A DNA stretch of 64,000 nt from Leptobrachium leishanense (GCA_009667805.1 CM019069.1:46310201-46374200), one strand, 5' to 3'; shown: positions 22,621-34,788, counted from the first letter of the stretch. Notes: generated by a model from the sequence alone, not told the origin. Numbers and translations are program-made.

Positions 22621-23430
22621 AATCTTATTGTTGTTCACACCGAATGTGTACAAAGTGATTGGAAATAAGGGATCAGTGCTTCATTACCTTTTCTTTCTAG
22701 TATTATACTTCTATTTGAATTTAAAAAGTTCCACGTGTGCACAAATGCAATGCTGAACATACATATTTAAATGCGTATCGAGTTCAGCATATAACATTCT
22801 AAAGGGAATTTCTCTATAAATAAAATAGATTCCATGTATTCTAGAGAGAGCTGCCGTTACACGAGGCAATATTCCCCGTAATCGCGCGCCTTACAGATGC
22901 CCATGCTGATGTAAGCAGCTTCTCTCGCTGTTATCGTTCAATACAGTCGCGCAGATAGCTTGGTCACACTCAGCATTTGGCTTCATAAAACGGCAGCTTT
23001 TGGCTCATGGCCGGCGCTGTTCGCATTCATCACACGTGAAGCAAATTATCCTTTTAGAGAATCCAAGAACCTGAAGATCAGCAGAAAGTAAGGCTGGCGG
23101 GTTGGGAGTACTTTAACCCCAATATCCGTCCTTCAATTACACAAACTGGCATTCATTGTCACAGCAACAAACTCTGCACCCAGAGCTAGGATCAGTTTTT
23201 GGCGGGCGCAGATGTCACATCCATGTTGTATTTTTGACAGTTCTTTGAACAGATTATGATTTTTGACCTCAGAAAAAAAAATTGTTGGGTCATAAGAGAT
23301 TCAAATGGAACCGGCAGTTTTTTAGCCTTTGATTTTTATATAAATGAAATAAATTTTGTTTTAAAAAAAAATGAATCTATATATATATCATTTTGACCGT
23401 TCCGTCGAATCTCCTCGTGGTGGGGGGGGT

Positions 23431-23869
23431 TTAACCGCTCGCTGACGTAAATACTCAACCAGTTGTAGTAGACACAGCAGCCACGATCAGTTCGGAGTGC
23501 AGACAAATTGTGTTTTCAGTTGGGCTTCAGAAGGTGCCCTCAGAGTTTTAGCAACGTGGGCATGATGCCCAAAGTGCCAACACTTTTTTTTAAAAATCTG
23601 CTGGGAATATGTCTAAAATGAGAGCGCTCCAACTGATCCTGTGTACAGAGACCAGAACTGCTGTAACTCCATTTGTCCAGCAGATGGTGACATCTGCCTG
23701 GCAAATAGGTTATTCCAGTAAGGAATACATTGGAAATATTCCCAAATATTTCTCACTGTACAATTAATTAAAAAATTATTTGAATTTTTTTTTTAAAAAA
23801 AAAAAACACTGTCCCTGACAGTATAATATTTTTTCTTCATTTTAAATCACTTGGTGGTGAAGGGGTTAA
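23431..23869 (+). repeat. MITE, CTTCACTACCGA family, copy 2
   Basis: Left end ttaaccgctcgctgacg, right end ggtggtgaaggggttaa. It shares gttttagca.cgtgggcat and agcagatggtgacatctgcc with copies 1 and 4. Confidence 0.7.
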
Positions 23870-23963
23870 GCAAGGTAACGGATTAAAAAAATTCTTATTT
23901 CGGCTGTTCTTATTTCACTGACATCAAAAGGATGAAAGCCTGAGCTTTTCAAAATAATGGCCC

Positions 23964-24574
23964 TTAACCTCCCTGGCGGTATTCTCGGGGGTTAAATTTC
24001 ACTACCGCGAACGGTAACTCCCGAGCCACACTCGGGCTGGATGCATACTCACCTTCTCCTGCGCTCCCTGGCTGTCCACCGCAGTGTTATCGCGGCGAGC
24101 TGCTTCCTGGTAAGGCTCCCTACGAGTCACACGATGCAGGGGGCAGGACCAGGCAGCAAATTTAGAAAAAAATTACAACACACTGTATAATCCAAAGTGC
24201 AATGTTAATGAACGGCCACTAGGTGGCACTACAGGATAAGAAACAGACCATACATCGTCTCACCATTGTTTTCAGACTGATTTCAGTGTTTTTTGTTGTA
24301 TTTTATTGCATATCATTTATTTGCATTATTTTGGATAATTATTTTTGGATAATAAATTATTATGTCATGTTTCAAACTTTATCGGACTTTATTTTTTTTA
24401 TTTATTTATTTATTAAGTATTTTACCAGTAAGGACTCTTGATTGCACGGATTTCAGTCCGTGATTCCTAATTATTACAGGCTAACTATGTACAAAAACAC
24501 GTTTCCTTTAAAAAACAAAATTGAGATGCTTTTAGACAAGAAATTTTGAAAAAATTAGACCGCCAGGGAGGTTA
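23964..24574. repeat. MITE with perfect 17-bp TTAACCTCCCTGGCGGT ends
   Basis: The ends ttaacctccctggcggt and accgccagggaggttaa are exact inverted repeats. Relatives lie at 32650-33052 and 53999-54290. Confidence 0.85.
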
Positions 24575-24774
24575 ATACAGAACTTCTTCCCACTGTGAGT
24601 TTTCATACATACAGCTTCCTGTATCGTTTTTTTGGGATCTCCCGTCAAGTTGCATCATCTATCATTTTTCCTCACTTGCCCTCATAAGGTTTGTTATGTG
24701 TCCAGGCACTTGTGTTTTGTTTATTAGATGATGTTGGCACTTCAGCCATTCAACCAGTTGCAGTCTGATGCTCA

Positions 24775-25190
24775 GGTATTACAATTACAAGCATTTATAA
24801 AGTGCCAGCAAACTCTGTAGCGCTGTACAGTGGGTTGAGCAAAACAAACCAAATTAACAAACCGGTTAGACACTCTGAGGACAATGGGAAAAGTGGATTT
24901 TGATCAAGATTTTACAATCTAAGAGTGGGGTGACACACAGGTGAGGGGAAATGGTATGAGAGTATGAGACGTAATGGGATACATGGTGGTGGGGTGGGAG
25001 ATCGATCAGGGAAGGTGCAATGGGGGGAGATTATGGAGTGAACTGATAGACTTCTCTAAAGTAATGCCTTTTTAGAGATTTCGTGACAGACTTGGGGCAC
25101 AGGGAGAGTCAAATGTTGCAAAGCAGGAAGTTTCATAGATAGGTGGCAGCTCGGGAAAAGTTCTGATGGCGAGAGTGGGGTAGGGATATA
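24775..25190. repeat. Unclassified interspersed repeat
   Basis: Starts with aagcatttataaagtgccag and tagcgctgtacagtg, continues purine-rich (gagagtatgagacg, gggtgggagatcgatcaggg). It resembles 36130-36670 in style. Class unknown. Confidence 0.4.
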
Positions 25191-25317
25191 TGCACAGAAA
25201 TGCCCCAAAAATGCACAAAATATAAATGCTTTACTAATGACATGTGGGGATGTCGTGACCGAGTCCGAACTAGCTTTGTAGCATTCACTTGTCTCTAGAT
25301 ATATTGCAGCTACAGCT

Positions 25318-25412
25318 GCAAGACAAAGTTTTTGAACCCTTTTGAAATTGCCTGGATTTCAGCCTTGCTTGCTCATAAAATGTGGTCAGACCTTCATCAG
25401 ATTTATAACTAG
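25318..25412 (+). repeat. Tc1/mariner terminal fragment
   Basis: It contains tttttgaacccttttgaaatt, cctggatttcagcc and cataaaatgtggtcagacc, characteristic of the same Tc1-like terminus as at 2054. Confidence 0.7.
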
Positions 25413-26393
25413 GCAGAGTAGGCATGTACAAGCCTTGGTCTGTAAAAAAAAAAATATATATATATATTTTTTTAGATCACTGTATCTCTGCAGCCCTAAG
25501 GGCTAGAGGGACATATGAGGTATCATTGGAAAGGCCAGCAGGTACCATATATATAACCAGGTTAGATTTATGTAAAAATATCAAAATAATATTTTTCCTT
25601 TTTTTTATCTTTTTCTTTTCTAATGCAGAACTATTATTCAGTTTACAATTATAAAGTGAACAGTGATGCTGCGCTAACTCACCTTCTCATTACCCACACT
25701 GCCAGCAAGTGTGGAGCTGATGATGCAACTCATTGTTTCATCGACAACCTAGACTATGGCACTGCAGTGAGGAGAGACAGGGGGTCTTTGGAACCCACAT
25801 CTGTAAATTGTACACAGCACAAGGTTAAGTGAGGTTTCATTGGAAAGCTCAGAGTCTGGTCTTTACAACAATACCAAACATGACCATGTAATGTGTAAAA
25901 GTAAAAAAAAAACTGAAAAATAGTAAATGCAAAATGTGTATTTCTTTTTCTCTGTTCTACGGCAGAGCCAATATATGCTTTTACATATAAAACAAACAAT
26001 GCCACTGCACTAAGGCAACAGATTCTGCCCTTTCCCTTTGATTTGAGCGTAGAGAGAAACTTTTTTCGTTTTTTTTTTTTAAGTTTTTATTTTTTTAGTT
26101 TGCCCCAAAATGCAAGTTTAAGAAGTCATTTTGGCATGTGTCTTTTTTTTTTTTTGGGAGAGGGGCGCTCCATATTTCTGTGCCTACAGGCTCCTGAGAT
26201 GCAAGTCCGGCCCTGATTCTAGCCACATTTTGTCGAAACTATAAGCACACAAAAGGTGATACTTTTCATTTTTCATTGAAGGCATTAAGTAATCATTCGC
26301 AGTACAGCCTGGAGAAAATTTAAGTAAACCTCTTTAAGGACTTCGTGAAAAGCTATTTGGTGTCAAGTGTTTGTTGCACACGTACCCTGACCT
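25413..26393. other. Intron sequence, nothing recognised
   Basis: Contains a short TA run (25453-25467) and a few poly-T tracts. No gene signal. Confidence 0.35.
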
Positions 26394-26825
26394 TTAGGCT
26401 AAGTTCAGACGAAAGCATTTTTAACGTGCGTTTAGCCGCACAAAATCACGGCCGTGCTAGCAGCAAATGACGTCCAATGCCGGGGAACACACGAAGTACG
26501 GCCGCACGAAAGTTCGTCCGCGCAACGCAAGTGGCAAACAAACGCATTTTTTCTAGAACGTCAAACCGCTAGTACGGACGTACAGAGTGCGCTGCGTCCG
26601 CTAGCGACGTGTGTGCGTGATTGGGAGACGTCAGACGCTGCTAATGTCCGGCCAACATAACGTCCAGACGCAAAAAGGGTTTTATTGATGATCCGTACAA
26701 AATCACGGACGAAAAGGCGCATCGTATGACCGCTATCGCGTATTCCGGGAAAAAATACGTACGTTCGTTCGAACGCACTTTTTCACGGACAACGTGAAAA
26801 ATGCGTTCGTCTGACCCTAGCCTAA
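26394..26825. repeat. MITE, TTAGGCT...GTCTGAC family
   Basis: The ends ttaggctaagttcagacga and tcgtctgaccctagcctaa are inverted. The interior is rich in cgtccg and acgtacg words. Relatives: 30608-30842, 33899-34354 and 34364-34788. Confidence 0.8.
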
Positions 26826-26829
26826 TATG

Positions 26830-27780
26830 TAGGCTTACGGAGCCTGCCTAGTAACAAACGTGGTGTTCGGTGGAGAGATTAGTTTAATCTATCGAGGGTT
26901 CCCAAATCGTTTGTGACTTAGAAGACTCATTCTAGATATGCACCAAGCTGGAAAAGGGTGCAAGAGCATTGCTATAGACCTTATCTAATTTTATCTGCTT
27001 TACAGCTGAGCTTTTTGTCTTTGTCTCATTACTCTGTAATCTGATGTTGATCCCCTCACTACAAACTTCAACAAAAGCTCTCACCTTTTAGTGGTGAATA
27101 AGGAGCATGAAGCAGAAGTCTGCAGTATGCCGGAAGCTGCTGCATAAACAGAATTAAATAACACCTTGTAGGCAGAAAAGCTGTATATAGCTTGCCTATA
27201 TACAATGCTCATTTTATCAGACTCGGTTTACTAATGCTTCCTATATATTAAATAGGTTAAAGGCATAAATGACGTTTTTTGTGAGCTATGATTGATTGCA
27301 TATTTTACACCCAGATGAGATAGCGTTTCAGACTCTCGTCTCATACGGTACGGCTTTGTTCTTTTAACTGCCGAACACGCACATCTATAAAGACAGTATT
27401 TATATGCACATCTGTTTCGGCGAGCCAGTTAAATAGAAATCGGTTGTGATTCCCCCCTCTTTCCTTCTGTTACTGTCAATCTGTACGAAGAATTATTACA
27501 TCCTTTGGAGACTTTAGCGTCAGCCGCTCGCGGTCGTGCCATGTCTCTCTGTAAATAGAAGGGCCGGAGCCTGGTTAAAACCGCTTTATTCTGTCGCAAT
27601 ATATTGTAAAGTGCACTATAGCTCTTCCGATCATGTGTTATATATATATATCTTTGGAGACTGCCAAGCCGTTCGGATCACACGCCAGCTCGTTAAAGAA
27701 GACTGTTTTGGGCTATATATTCCCAGAGAGATGGGGAATCTAGTCCTCTGACAGCTGGAAGCCAAGGTTGGAAGGTCCTG
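26830..27780. other. Intron sequence, nothing recognised
   Basis: No repeat ends or exon identified. Confidence 0.35.
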
Positions 27781-27782
27781 TC

Positions 27783-28000
27783 TTTAAAGGGCACAAGAGA
27801 AGAACGTTGTCATGTTGCTCAGAACCCTGAGATGCCTACAAGAGATCTTAAGTTACTTACAATGGTCAATACAATAAGTCCACTCGCCATTGGTTTGTAA
27901 TGGCCAATGTAAGTAACCAGAAATCTCTTGATGTAGGCATGACAGGGGTCTGAGCAAATATGACAATGGTTTTCTCTTGTGCAAGTTTTGGATCTGGCTG
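27783..28000. repeat. Foldback repeat
   Basis: A left arm with ggcacaagagaagaacgttg and atgcctacaagagat is mirrored by atctcttgatgtaggcat and aatggttttctcttgtgc. The arms are diverged, with a spacer of about 30 bp. Confidence 0.7.
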
Positions 28001-28332
28001 CTAACATTGCGATGCTCCTCTCGAGTGTTGGGAATGAGCACGCAACATTATTTCTTTTTGTTGCTGTCTTTAAAGAGCAGTTGTCATTTCCAACACTTTT
28101 TGGGGAACCTTTGACAAGGAATCACTCAACGTGTATATATATATATATATATATACAGTCCAGTTATGAACCCAACCACGCCATAAATTTGAAAAATCAA
28201 AAAAAGGGGTGACCTGAGTGCATTGTCTTGAGAACAATTATAGAAAAACAATTAGACAGCACATCAGGAATTACTGCTAAAAGAAAAAGGTTTTATTTAG
28301 AACATTAAAAACATACGGTTCTGGTTCAGTTC

Positions 28333-28372
28333 TACCGACGTTTCGGCCCCTCCTAGGGCCTTTATCAAGGTA
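28333..28372 (-). ncRNA. Hammerhead-like motif (U3/A8 variant), minus copy
   Basis: Mirror image of 28373-28412: stem I TACC/GGTA, core TTGATAA, extra A, stem II GGCCC/GGGCC, GAAA, stem III ACGT, C17. Confidence 0.65.
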
Positions 28373-28412
28373 TACCTTGATAAAGGCCCTAGGAGGGGCC
28401 GAAACGTCGGTA
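28373..28412 (+). ncRNA. Hammerhead-like motif (U3/A8 variant), plus copy
   Basis: Stem I TACC (28373-28376), core TTGATAA (28377-28383), one extra A, stem II GGCCC/GGGCC with loop TAGGAG, GAAA (28401-28404), stem III ACGT, C17 (28408), stem I return GGTA (28409-28412). Against the canonical CTGATGA, positions 3 and 8 are changed together (C to U, G to A), which keeps the 3-8 pair. Activity is uncertain. Confidence 0.65.
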
Positions 28413-28506
28413 GAACTGAACCAGAACCGTATGTTTTTAATGTTCTAAATAAAACCTTTTTCTTTTAGCAGTAATTCCTGATGTGCTGTCTAATTGTTTT
28501 TCTATA

Positions 28507-28511
28507 TAAAT

Positions 28512-28549
<38 letters not shown>

Positions 28550-28552
28550 CAC
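28507..28552. repeat. (AT)n microsatellite
   Basis: TA dinucleotide run next to the palindrome; a shorter one lies at 28136-28155. Confidence 0.95.
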
Positions 28553-28559
28553 GTTAGCT

Positions 28560-30600
28560 TTTTTTTTTGCTAACCCATATACAGAAAAAGTCTGAATAAT
28601 TCCTTGTTAATCATTGGAGTGAGTGACAGCAGTGAACGGAAGAGCCGTCCTGCAGTAGAGCCCTTCACTGCACCTGATTGATTCCCGGTGTGCTGATCGA
28701 CAAATCCGTGCATTGAGATCACCGCTAAGAGCCTGTTACGAAGCACTGTGCCGATGCCAATGGGGACAAACGTGGCAGCACCCAATGCTGACACTGGGTT
28801 TGTACAGCCTGGATATCTCTTCAGGGGATTAGATATCACATTGGTCTCGAAGACAAATTTGATATCCATGAACTAACGAGATATCGGAGGGGACGGGAAC
28901 CTGCCTGCGAAAAGTGAACTACATGTGTACTTTTGGGTTTTTTCCATAGTTTCCTACAGAGAACCGATTGCAAAACACACTTGTTAATGGGTTAAAAAGG
29001 GCAGACTGGTCGCAGACTTGGGGGGGATGGGTGACAAAGCCGGTTGATGGGGTCCTGGGATGTTCTCCCCCCCCCCCTTTTCTGTTTTTGTTGGGTACAT
29101 GCTTCAATCCAGGAGAGCCGTCTGGGTGGCAACCTTGACTCTGTCCACCCACCTTGGCCCTGGCTTGGCCAGCCACGTGGTCTCTTCCATGGCCTCTGGT
29201 TTTCCATTTGGATGCTAGAGCGTGCTGGGAATGTCACATATTTACAGACAGTTCCTCACTTTAACCCTTTTTAGGATGTGTATCCCGCTGACCCCATTAT
29301 TTGCCTTGCTGCAGACTCCTCTAACCCTCCTGCACTTGTTATTTAGTTTTTCTTGTTGATTATCCCTCCCCTCTTGTGTCTCCTTTTGATGTCACTAATG
29401 CTGCCTATTGGTCTTGCGTGACTCCTTCCCTTACTGCTCCTGTGTCTGTCTGATTTATGTTTCATGCTTAGAAATAAAGAAGAATAAAAGGACACACTTA
29501 CTTGTATGTGTTTTCTAAATATCTGAATAACTATTTAGCAGAGGCTCAATGGACCATATGCAAATAAGAAGCTTAGGGAAACAGTGGGCACAGTATTTGT
29601 TTATTGTCCCTAATGGACATTAAACAGAAATCTGTTTTGGGCCAGAACATTTTGTATTAATTAGCTTATGCTTTTTATTAATGTTCAGCGCTCACCTTCA
29701 ATCAGGGAAACCTTTCAGCTTTTATATCCCCGCAAGCTTTTCAGACGTGACCTTTAATTTTTAATGGCATTCGACTATTTTTGAAACGTTGCTGCATACT
29801 AATATGTGTTTTGTTAATTCCACTCCGAACTGTTTTTATGTTTAAACCTTTCACTACCGGAAATGCGCACACATGATTTCTGTTGAAATAATATAAAGAT
29901 TGCCATAGAATACCCCATTTGCATCACGTCGTAATGCAAGTTCATTGTTCTTCCTGCGGAGAGACACAATTCCCTCCTGAGATCTCGCTCCTATCACCCT
30001 GTATTACTACAGCTTTAAAGACCAGCCCCGCCCTCACTGTAACAAAGAGCAAACTTTACTGCTGAATTACAACAACCTGGCAGAGGGCAGAATACAAGGA
30101 GAGCTCTGGGGTCACTCACTGCTGTACATGGATGTGATTCAGGGGGTTATAATGACTGAAAATTGCATATACAGGCATCATGCCACACACAGATATTATT
30201 TTTATATTCTATTGGTATTTTTTTGTAAGCTGCATTGCTAATAATCTCATTATGATCACTAAAAAAAACCATAAGCTGGAGATCTGATCATTTTGTATTA
30301 TCTCTTTTTGACCTGTCTGCCTGTACAGTAATATTAGACACCCCGTGCGACATTGTGCAAGATAAGGGACGCCATCTACCATTTAGAACCTTTCATCCCA
30401 GCAATATTTTTGTGAAGTAATAAAAAAATTAGCAAATTTGCATGTTAGTTGCTTATCTCAACATTAAAATCTTTATACAGAATTGCTATTTTACCCTAAA
30501 TGTAACTGTTATCTATGTATCCCATGTTTCAAATAAATGTTATGATAGTATTTGTTTTTCTTCAACAACGTTGTATGTAGCAAAAAGGGTAAAGTAAGAT
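28560..30600. other. Intron sequence, nothing recognised
   Basis: A C run at 29069-29078 is notable. No exon or element ends found. Confidence 0.35.
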
Positions 30601-30607
30601 CATATGC

Positions 30608-30842
30608 TAAGGCTGGTGTCAGTCGAGCTGCGGCACTGTTGCAAGCCTCCCCGTCGAAGCGCTAGGACGTGTGTTCGACAGGGCTGCAAAGCGTGATCCT
30701 CCATAGGAGGCTCGAGCCTTGCAGTGCTGAGCGCACTAACTGCGTTCAGCAAGGTGGCCAGATGGGCGTCAGAGTGGAAGGAACATTTACTCTCACGGAC
30801 GTTCCTTACGCTCTTAAAAACGCTCGTCTGACCCCGGGCTTA
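30608..30842. repeat. MITE, GTCTGAC family, short copy
   Basis: Ends taaggctggtgtcagtcgag and ctcgtctgaccccgggctta are inverted repeats of the 26394 type. Confidence 0.75.
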
Positions 30843-31303
30843 GTGATATATAGTTACGTAGGCTGAAAAAAGACATTCATCCATCAGGTTCAGCCTCTCA
30901 CACATCACCTACTGCTGTTGATCCAAAAGAAGGCAAAATACATTGGTAACCACCAATCGATTATGATTAATATCACATGTCATTTAGCTTTGATCCAGCA
31001 ATCATACTGTATCATTCTTGTTATTTTGTCTGTTGTTCAATTGTATCATCACCTTGTTCAAATATCTTGTACAGCGTTGCAGTATCTGTTGACACTATAT
31101 CAATTCTAATAATTATATGAAAGTCCCGCTAGCCGTGATATCCCACATGTGACCATTCATAGACGATGCACCGGTGGTTAGTATCCTCCGCCTTATCATC
31201 GTCTCCGTAATTTGGTGATGTTGCTTCCACGACCGGGATTAAATTTCCTTGGCTTTATGTTGCATTTTTTTGTAAATTGAAAACCTGTTCTGCTTTGTTC
31301 CAG

Positions 31304-31428
31304 AGCATTTTGGGTGCATTGTGAAAGTGCTTTACACATTGATATACACGCAAGCGCTTGTTGCGGTCACGGTCAGACTTCGGACAGAAGAGCGTGTGTC
31401 CTGGAGGGAATCCGGATCCTCGAAGAAG
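31304..31428 (+). CDS. UBR3: UBR3 exon
   Basis: Acceptor ttgttccag, donor gtttgt. 125 bp = 2 + 41 codons, ending in phase 0. It encodes HFGCIVKVLYTLIYTQAL, well conserved with UBR3, then a more diverged charged segment ending GSSKK. The donor is weaker than the others (gtttgt rather than gtaagt). Confidence 0.9.
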
Positions 31429-32005
31429 GTTTGTGTTTGTTATATACTTAATTATTTAATCTAGTTCTTAGTTTCCTTACGATGAGGAGTTTTCGAAAAG
31501 CGTGTGCGTTTCCCCAAGTCCTTGATTCCATTGACATTTATACCTTTTACTGGTTAAACGTGCAAGCCGTCAGCCCTGAAAGCTTTTTAAATAACCGTTT
31601 CAAGAGAAAAATCAATGTTCTCTATTTTCGTTAAAGTTTATGAGATGCTCTTGCAGGGTTTTCGCTATTACTGTTTAAAGGTGACATTTCTCAAACATGC
31701 TTCCAGTGGGGGAGAAAAAAAAGTGCCAATCTGAAAAATGCAGCGGCGGCAGTGTTATTCATCGTGTTATCGATGTTCTGAAAGGTGGTAACAATCCAAT
31801 GCGAAAAAAATGTATTCCAATACAAAAAGAGAGGCTCACAATTCTATTTTCCACTTTTAAAGAACCATCAGGTTATACTACAGTTTTGTTTCTAGCACTT
31901 CACCTTTTTTTTAAAAAAAATTTATTAATTAAATTTTTTATCAGTGTTTAATCTTAAACTTTTTTCCCAAAACATATCTGTTTTACTACATAATAATGAA
32001 ATGCT

Positions 32006-32195
32006 GGCTGGATGGAGTAGAGGTAACATCACTGCCAGTTTCGAATCTCGGTCAGAGCACCTCTCCAGCGAGTGTCCTTGGGCAAGACACCTAACGATAT
32101 TTATTTATTTATTTATAAAGGATTTTACCAGGAAGGATACATTGAGATTTCTCTCGTTTTCAAGTATGTCCTGGGATGCACCTACCTCACAAAAT
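32006..32195 (+). repeat. tRNA-derived SINE, plus copy of an inverted pair
   Basis: Head ggctggatggagtagaggta, B-box region decayed (gtttcgaatctcgg), then agtgtccttgggcaagaca and the tail ttttaccaggaaggataca. Confidence 0.75.
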
Positions 32196-32206
32196 ACTTG
32201 TACATC

Positions 32207-32400
32207 TTTTTTTTTTTTGAGAAAGGATGTTACCAGGAAGGATTTCTCTCTTTTTCAAGTATGTCCTGGGTGGCGAGTATGTACCGTTAGGTGTCTGGCC
32301 CAAGGACACTTACTGGAGAGGTTGCTCGCTGGGATCGAACCCATGTCTCCACAGGCTCTCTCCATGCAGAGCAGTGATGTTACCTCTACTCCACCCAGCC
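32207..32400 (-). repeat. tRNA-derived SINE, minus copy of an inverted pair
   Basis: Complement of the same family. Its B box ggttcgatcc is intact on the minus strand (32332-32341) and the head ends at 32400. It lies tail to tail with the copy at 32006-32195. Confidence 0.8.
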
Positions 32401-32403
32401 AGT

Positions 32404-32572
32404 ACATCTCATAGATTGTAAATTCCCTTGGGAGCAGGGACCTCCCGAATCAGGCCATATCATCCATGTGTGGGATTACATTGTATCAACCCCTTGTACA
32501 CTGATCTTGTAAAGCGCTGCGGAATATGTGGCGCTATATAAACAAAGGATGATAATAATAAAATGCAGACAG
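32404..32572 (+). repeat. LINE-type 3' tail
   Basis: It contains tagattgtaaattcccttgg, gagcagggacct, cttgtaaagcgctgcggaat and gtggcgctatataaa, ending in ataataataa. Confidence 0.65.
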
Positions 32573-32649
32573 ATGTCAGAGTTTGAATGTCAGCAATTGC
32601 ATTCAGTAGCAAAAATTAAAGCATCTGCCCAATTATTTATGTATTCTTC

Positions 32650-33052
32650 AAGCTCCCTGGTGGTGTTCCCGAGTGTGTGTCGGGGTTAAATTTCACCGCT
32701 GAGAGCAGTAACCCCGAGACACACTCGGACTGTATACATCACCTCTCCGTGCGCTCCCTCGATGATCTCTGCAGTCTCCTCCGGCGATCGACCTCATACT
32801 TCCTGGATTTCTTCTCGCGAAGAGGAAACCAGGAAATAATGAGGTCGCTGGAGGAGGCTGCAGGGACATCGAGGGAGCGCAGGGAGATGTAATGTATCCA
32901 GCGGTATCTCGAGTGTTGCTTGGGGTTACCGCTTCCAACATAGGAATTTAACCCCGAGCAACACTCGAGATACCGCTGGGGGGGGGGGCAATAAAAAAAT
33001 TAGACTGTTTTTAGCACAGAATTTGCTGAGGAAATAGACCGCCAGGGAGGAT
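32650..33052. repeat. MITE, CTCCCTGGCGGT family
   Basis: The ends agctccctggtggt and accgccagggagg are inverted. It has internal complementary segments (cgagacacactcgg, cgagcaacactcgag). Confidence 0.75.
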
Positions 33053-33074
33053 AATGTTCGGTGATTTTACACAC

Positions 33075-33525
33075 CTTTTGTCTCTCACCGCGCGCAGCTC
33101 CTCCTCTTCGGCTTTAGGGACTCCCAATCCCATTACTCCCTGAAGTGTTCCCAAGCAATTTGTGCTCCTACACATCTTGCATGGCCTAGAAACCTCAAAT
33201 TGCCACTGCAACGGGACGTGCGCACTTTACGTATGCAAGTTCGGTAGCACCCGTGCAGAACGATCCGTTGGCTGCCTCTCTGAGACCGATCGCTACTGCG
33301 ATTAGTCTTCGAGAAGGTGATGTCAGCATGTTCTCTGCGGGCGAAATTCAAAAATTCCTTCTGCTGATGATGCTGGGTGGTGGGAAAAAATCCCTTCCAC
33401 TTCGCCCAGCTTTTTCACCCGATCTGGGCAGCCTGGGGCGGGGGTGTTGGAGAGGCATCACATCCAGATCACTATATAAATGTAATGAGGTTAGGATGAA
33501 TAAAGTGTCCCTTTTTAAGCAGACT
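33075..33525 (-). repeat. TTAA-type MITE copy
   Basis: Related to 56869-58341: cagctcctcctcttcgg, cacatcttgcatgg and the terminal gtgtccctttttaa (complement of the ttaa-agggacac start). The other end is unclear. Confidence 0.6.
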
Positions 33526-33898
33526 CATTAAAATAATAATAAATTAAATACTAGTAATATAATATTAATACATTTAATAAATTATTTAATAATAATTAAA
33601 TAAATTAAAATAATCTTCTACATTACATTTTATTTTACGTTATTTTTACGTTACATTTTATTTTATTTTTATGGAGATGATCCAGCATGGATCTGTTTCC
33701 CGATTATTAGTGTATAACCTTAACATAAGCATATCTAATAAATAATAAAATTTAAAAAGGTTTAAAAACCTAAATTATTGCTTAAAATCCTGAGCTTTAG
33801 TTACACGGTTTGGAGTAGGATGGTGCTACGGTAAAATCTGTGACTGCAATTTGCCTGTGCAGTCTGACCAGTTGGGGGATCCAGTTACACATCGCGGT
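33526..33898. other. AT-rich intron sequence, no gene seen
   Basis: Dominated by aataataaatta-like runs from 33530 to 33760. Confidence 0.4.
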
Positions 33899-34354
33899 TT
33901 AGGCCCGTGTCAGACGAGCGCAGTGTTTGCGTCCGTGTTGCCGCACATTTTAACGTCCGTGGTAGCATACAATTATGATCAATAGAGACCCACACACGAA
34001 GTACGTCCGCACAGAAGTGCGCACGCACAACGGACTCGACAAACGGACACAAGTTAGGCAAGAATGTAAAACAGCTAGAACGGACGAACAGAGTGCGCTG
34101 CGTCCTCATCGTCCGCATAGCTTTGTGCGTGAGTGATGGAACGTGGTCAGACGGACTGCATTTGTGCGTCCAGCATTTTTGACGGAAAAAATGGTTTTGC
34201 ATTTTAATTTATTTTCCCTTCTACATCCGTCAAAAATAACGTCAGTGAAAAAAAACAGACTGTGTGGCCACTACCTTGTCGTCAGTCAGAAAGTACGTCC
34301 GTTGAGCACGGACGCACATTCCGTACAAAATGCGCTCGTCTGACATTAGCCTTA
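33899..34354. repeat. MITE, GTCTGAC family
   Basis: Ends ttaggcccgtgtcagacgag and gctcgtctgacattagcctt are inverted. Confidence 0.8.
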
Positions 34355-34363
34355 TAGAGCATC

Positions 34364-34788
34364 TTAGGCCCCCGGCACACGAGCGTATAGGTACTGCGCA
34401 CAGTGCGTCCGTTACGGATGTAATTTTTGACGGGAGATATTGTGTGTACTGAAAATGTGCGTCCGCAACGGACGCAAATTTTCACGGGAGATAAATGTGT
34501 TCAAACAGACCAAGTTAATAATTGTGTTAATAAGTTAATAAGCGTGCCGGCCTTCGCACTTGCGTAATTGTTAACGCCCACAGGAAGCAGCACGTATTTC
34601 CCACGTCCGTCTAGCTTTTTTACGTCCATGCCATTTTGACGTCCGTTGCAGTACGCGAATGCCGTGCGTGAAACTGTGCGCAGGTGCATCGTGTGGTGTT
34701 CAGATTAACTTCTTTGCAAATCTATAACGGACGTCAAATTTTGCGCACAGACGGACGCAAAAATAACGCTCGTGTGCCGGGGGCCTAA
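34364..34788. repeat. MITE, GGCACACGAGCG variant
   Basis: The ends ttaggcccccggcacacgag and ctcgtgtgccgggggccta are near-perfect inverted repeats. It lies 9 bp from the preceding MITE. Confidence 0.85.

Larger units (their letters stand above)
28239..28506. mobile_element. Perfect 268-bp palindrome carrying two hammerhead-like motifs
   Basis: Two 134-bp arms meet at 28372/28373 (ggta|tacc) with no spacer and no mismatch that I could see. Each arm carries the hairpin motif followed by AATAAA-type sequence (ctaaataaaacc). This fits a ribozyme-bearing element joined to its own inverted copy. Confidence 0.85.

Noticed and set aside
32006..32400. Functional tRNA genes
   Set aside because: A and B boxes are present only in a SINE context, with no folded acceptor stem and with SINE body and tail attached.
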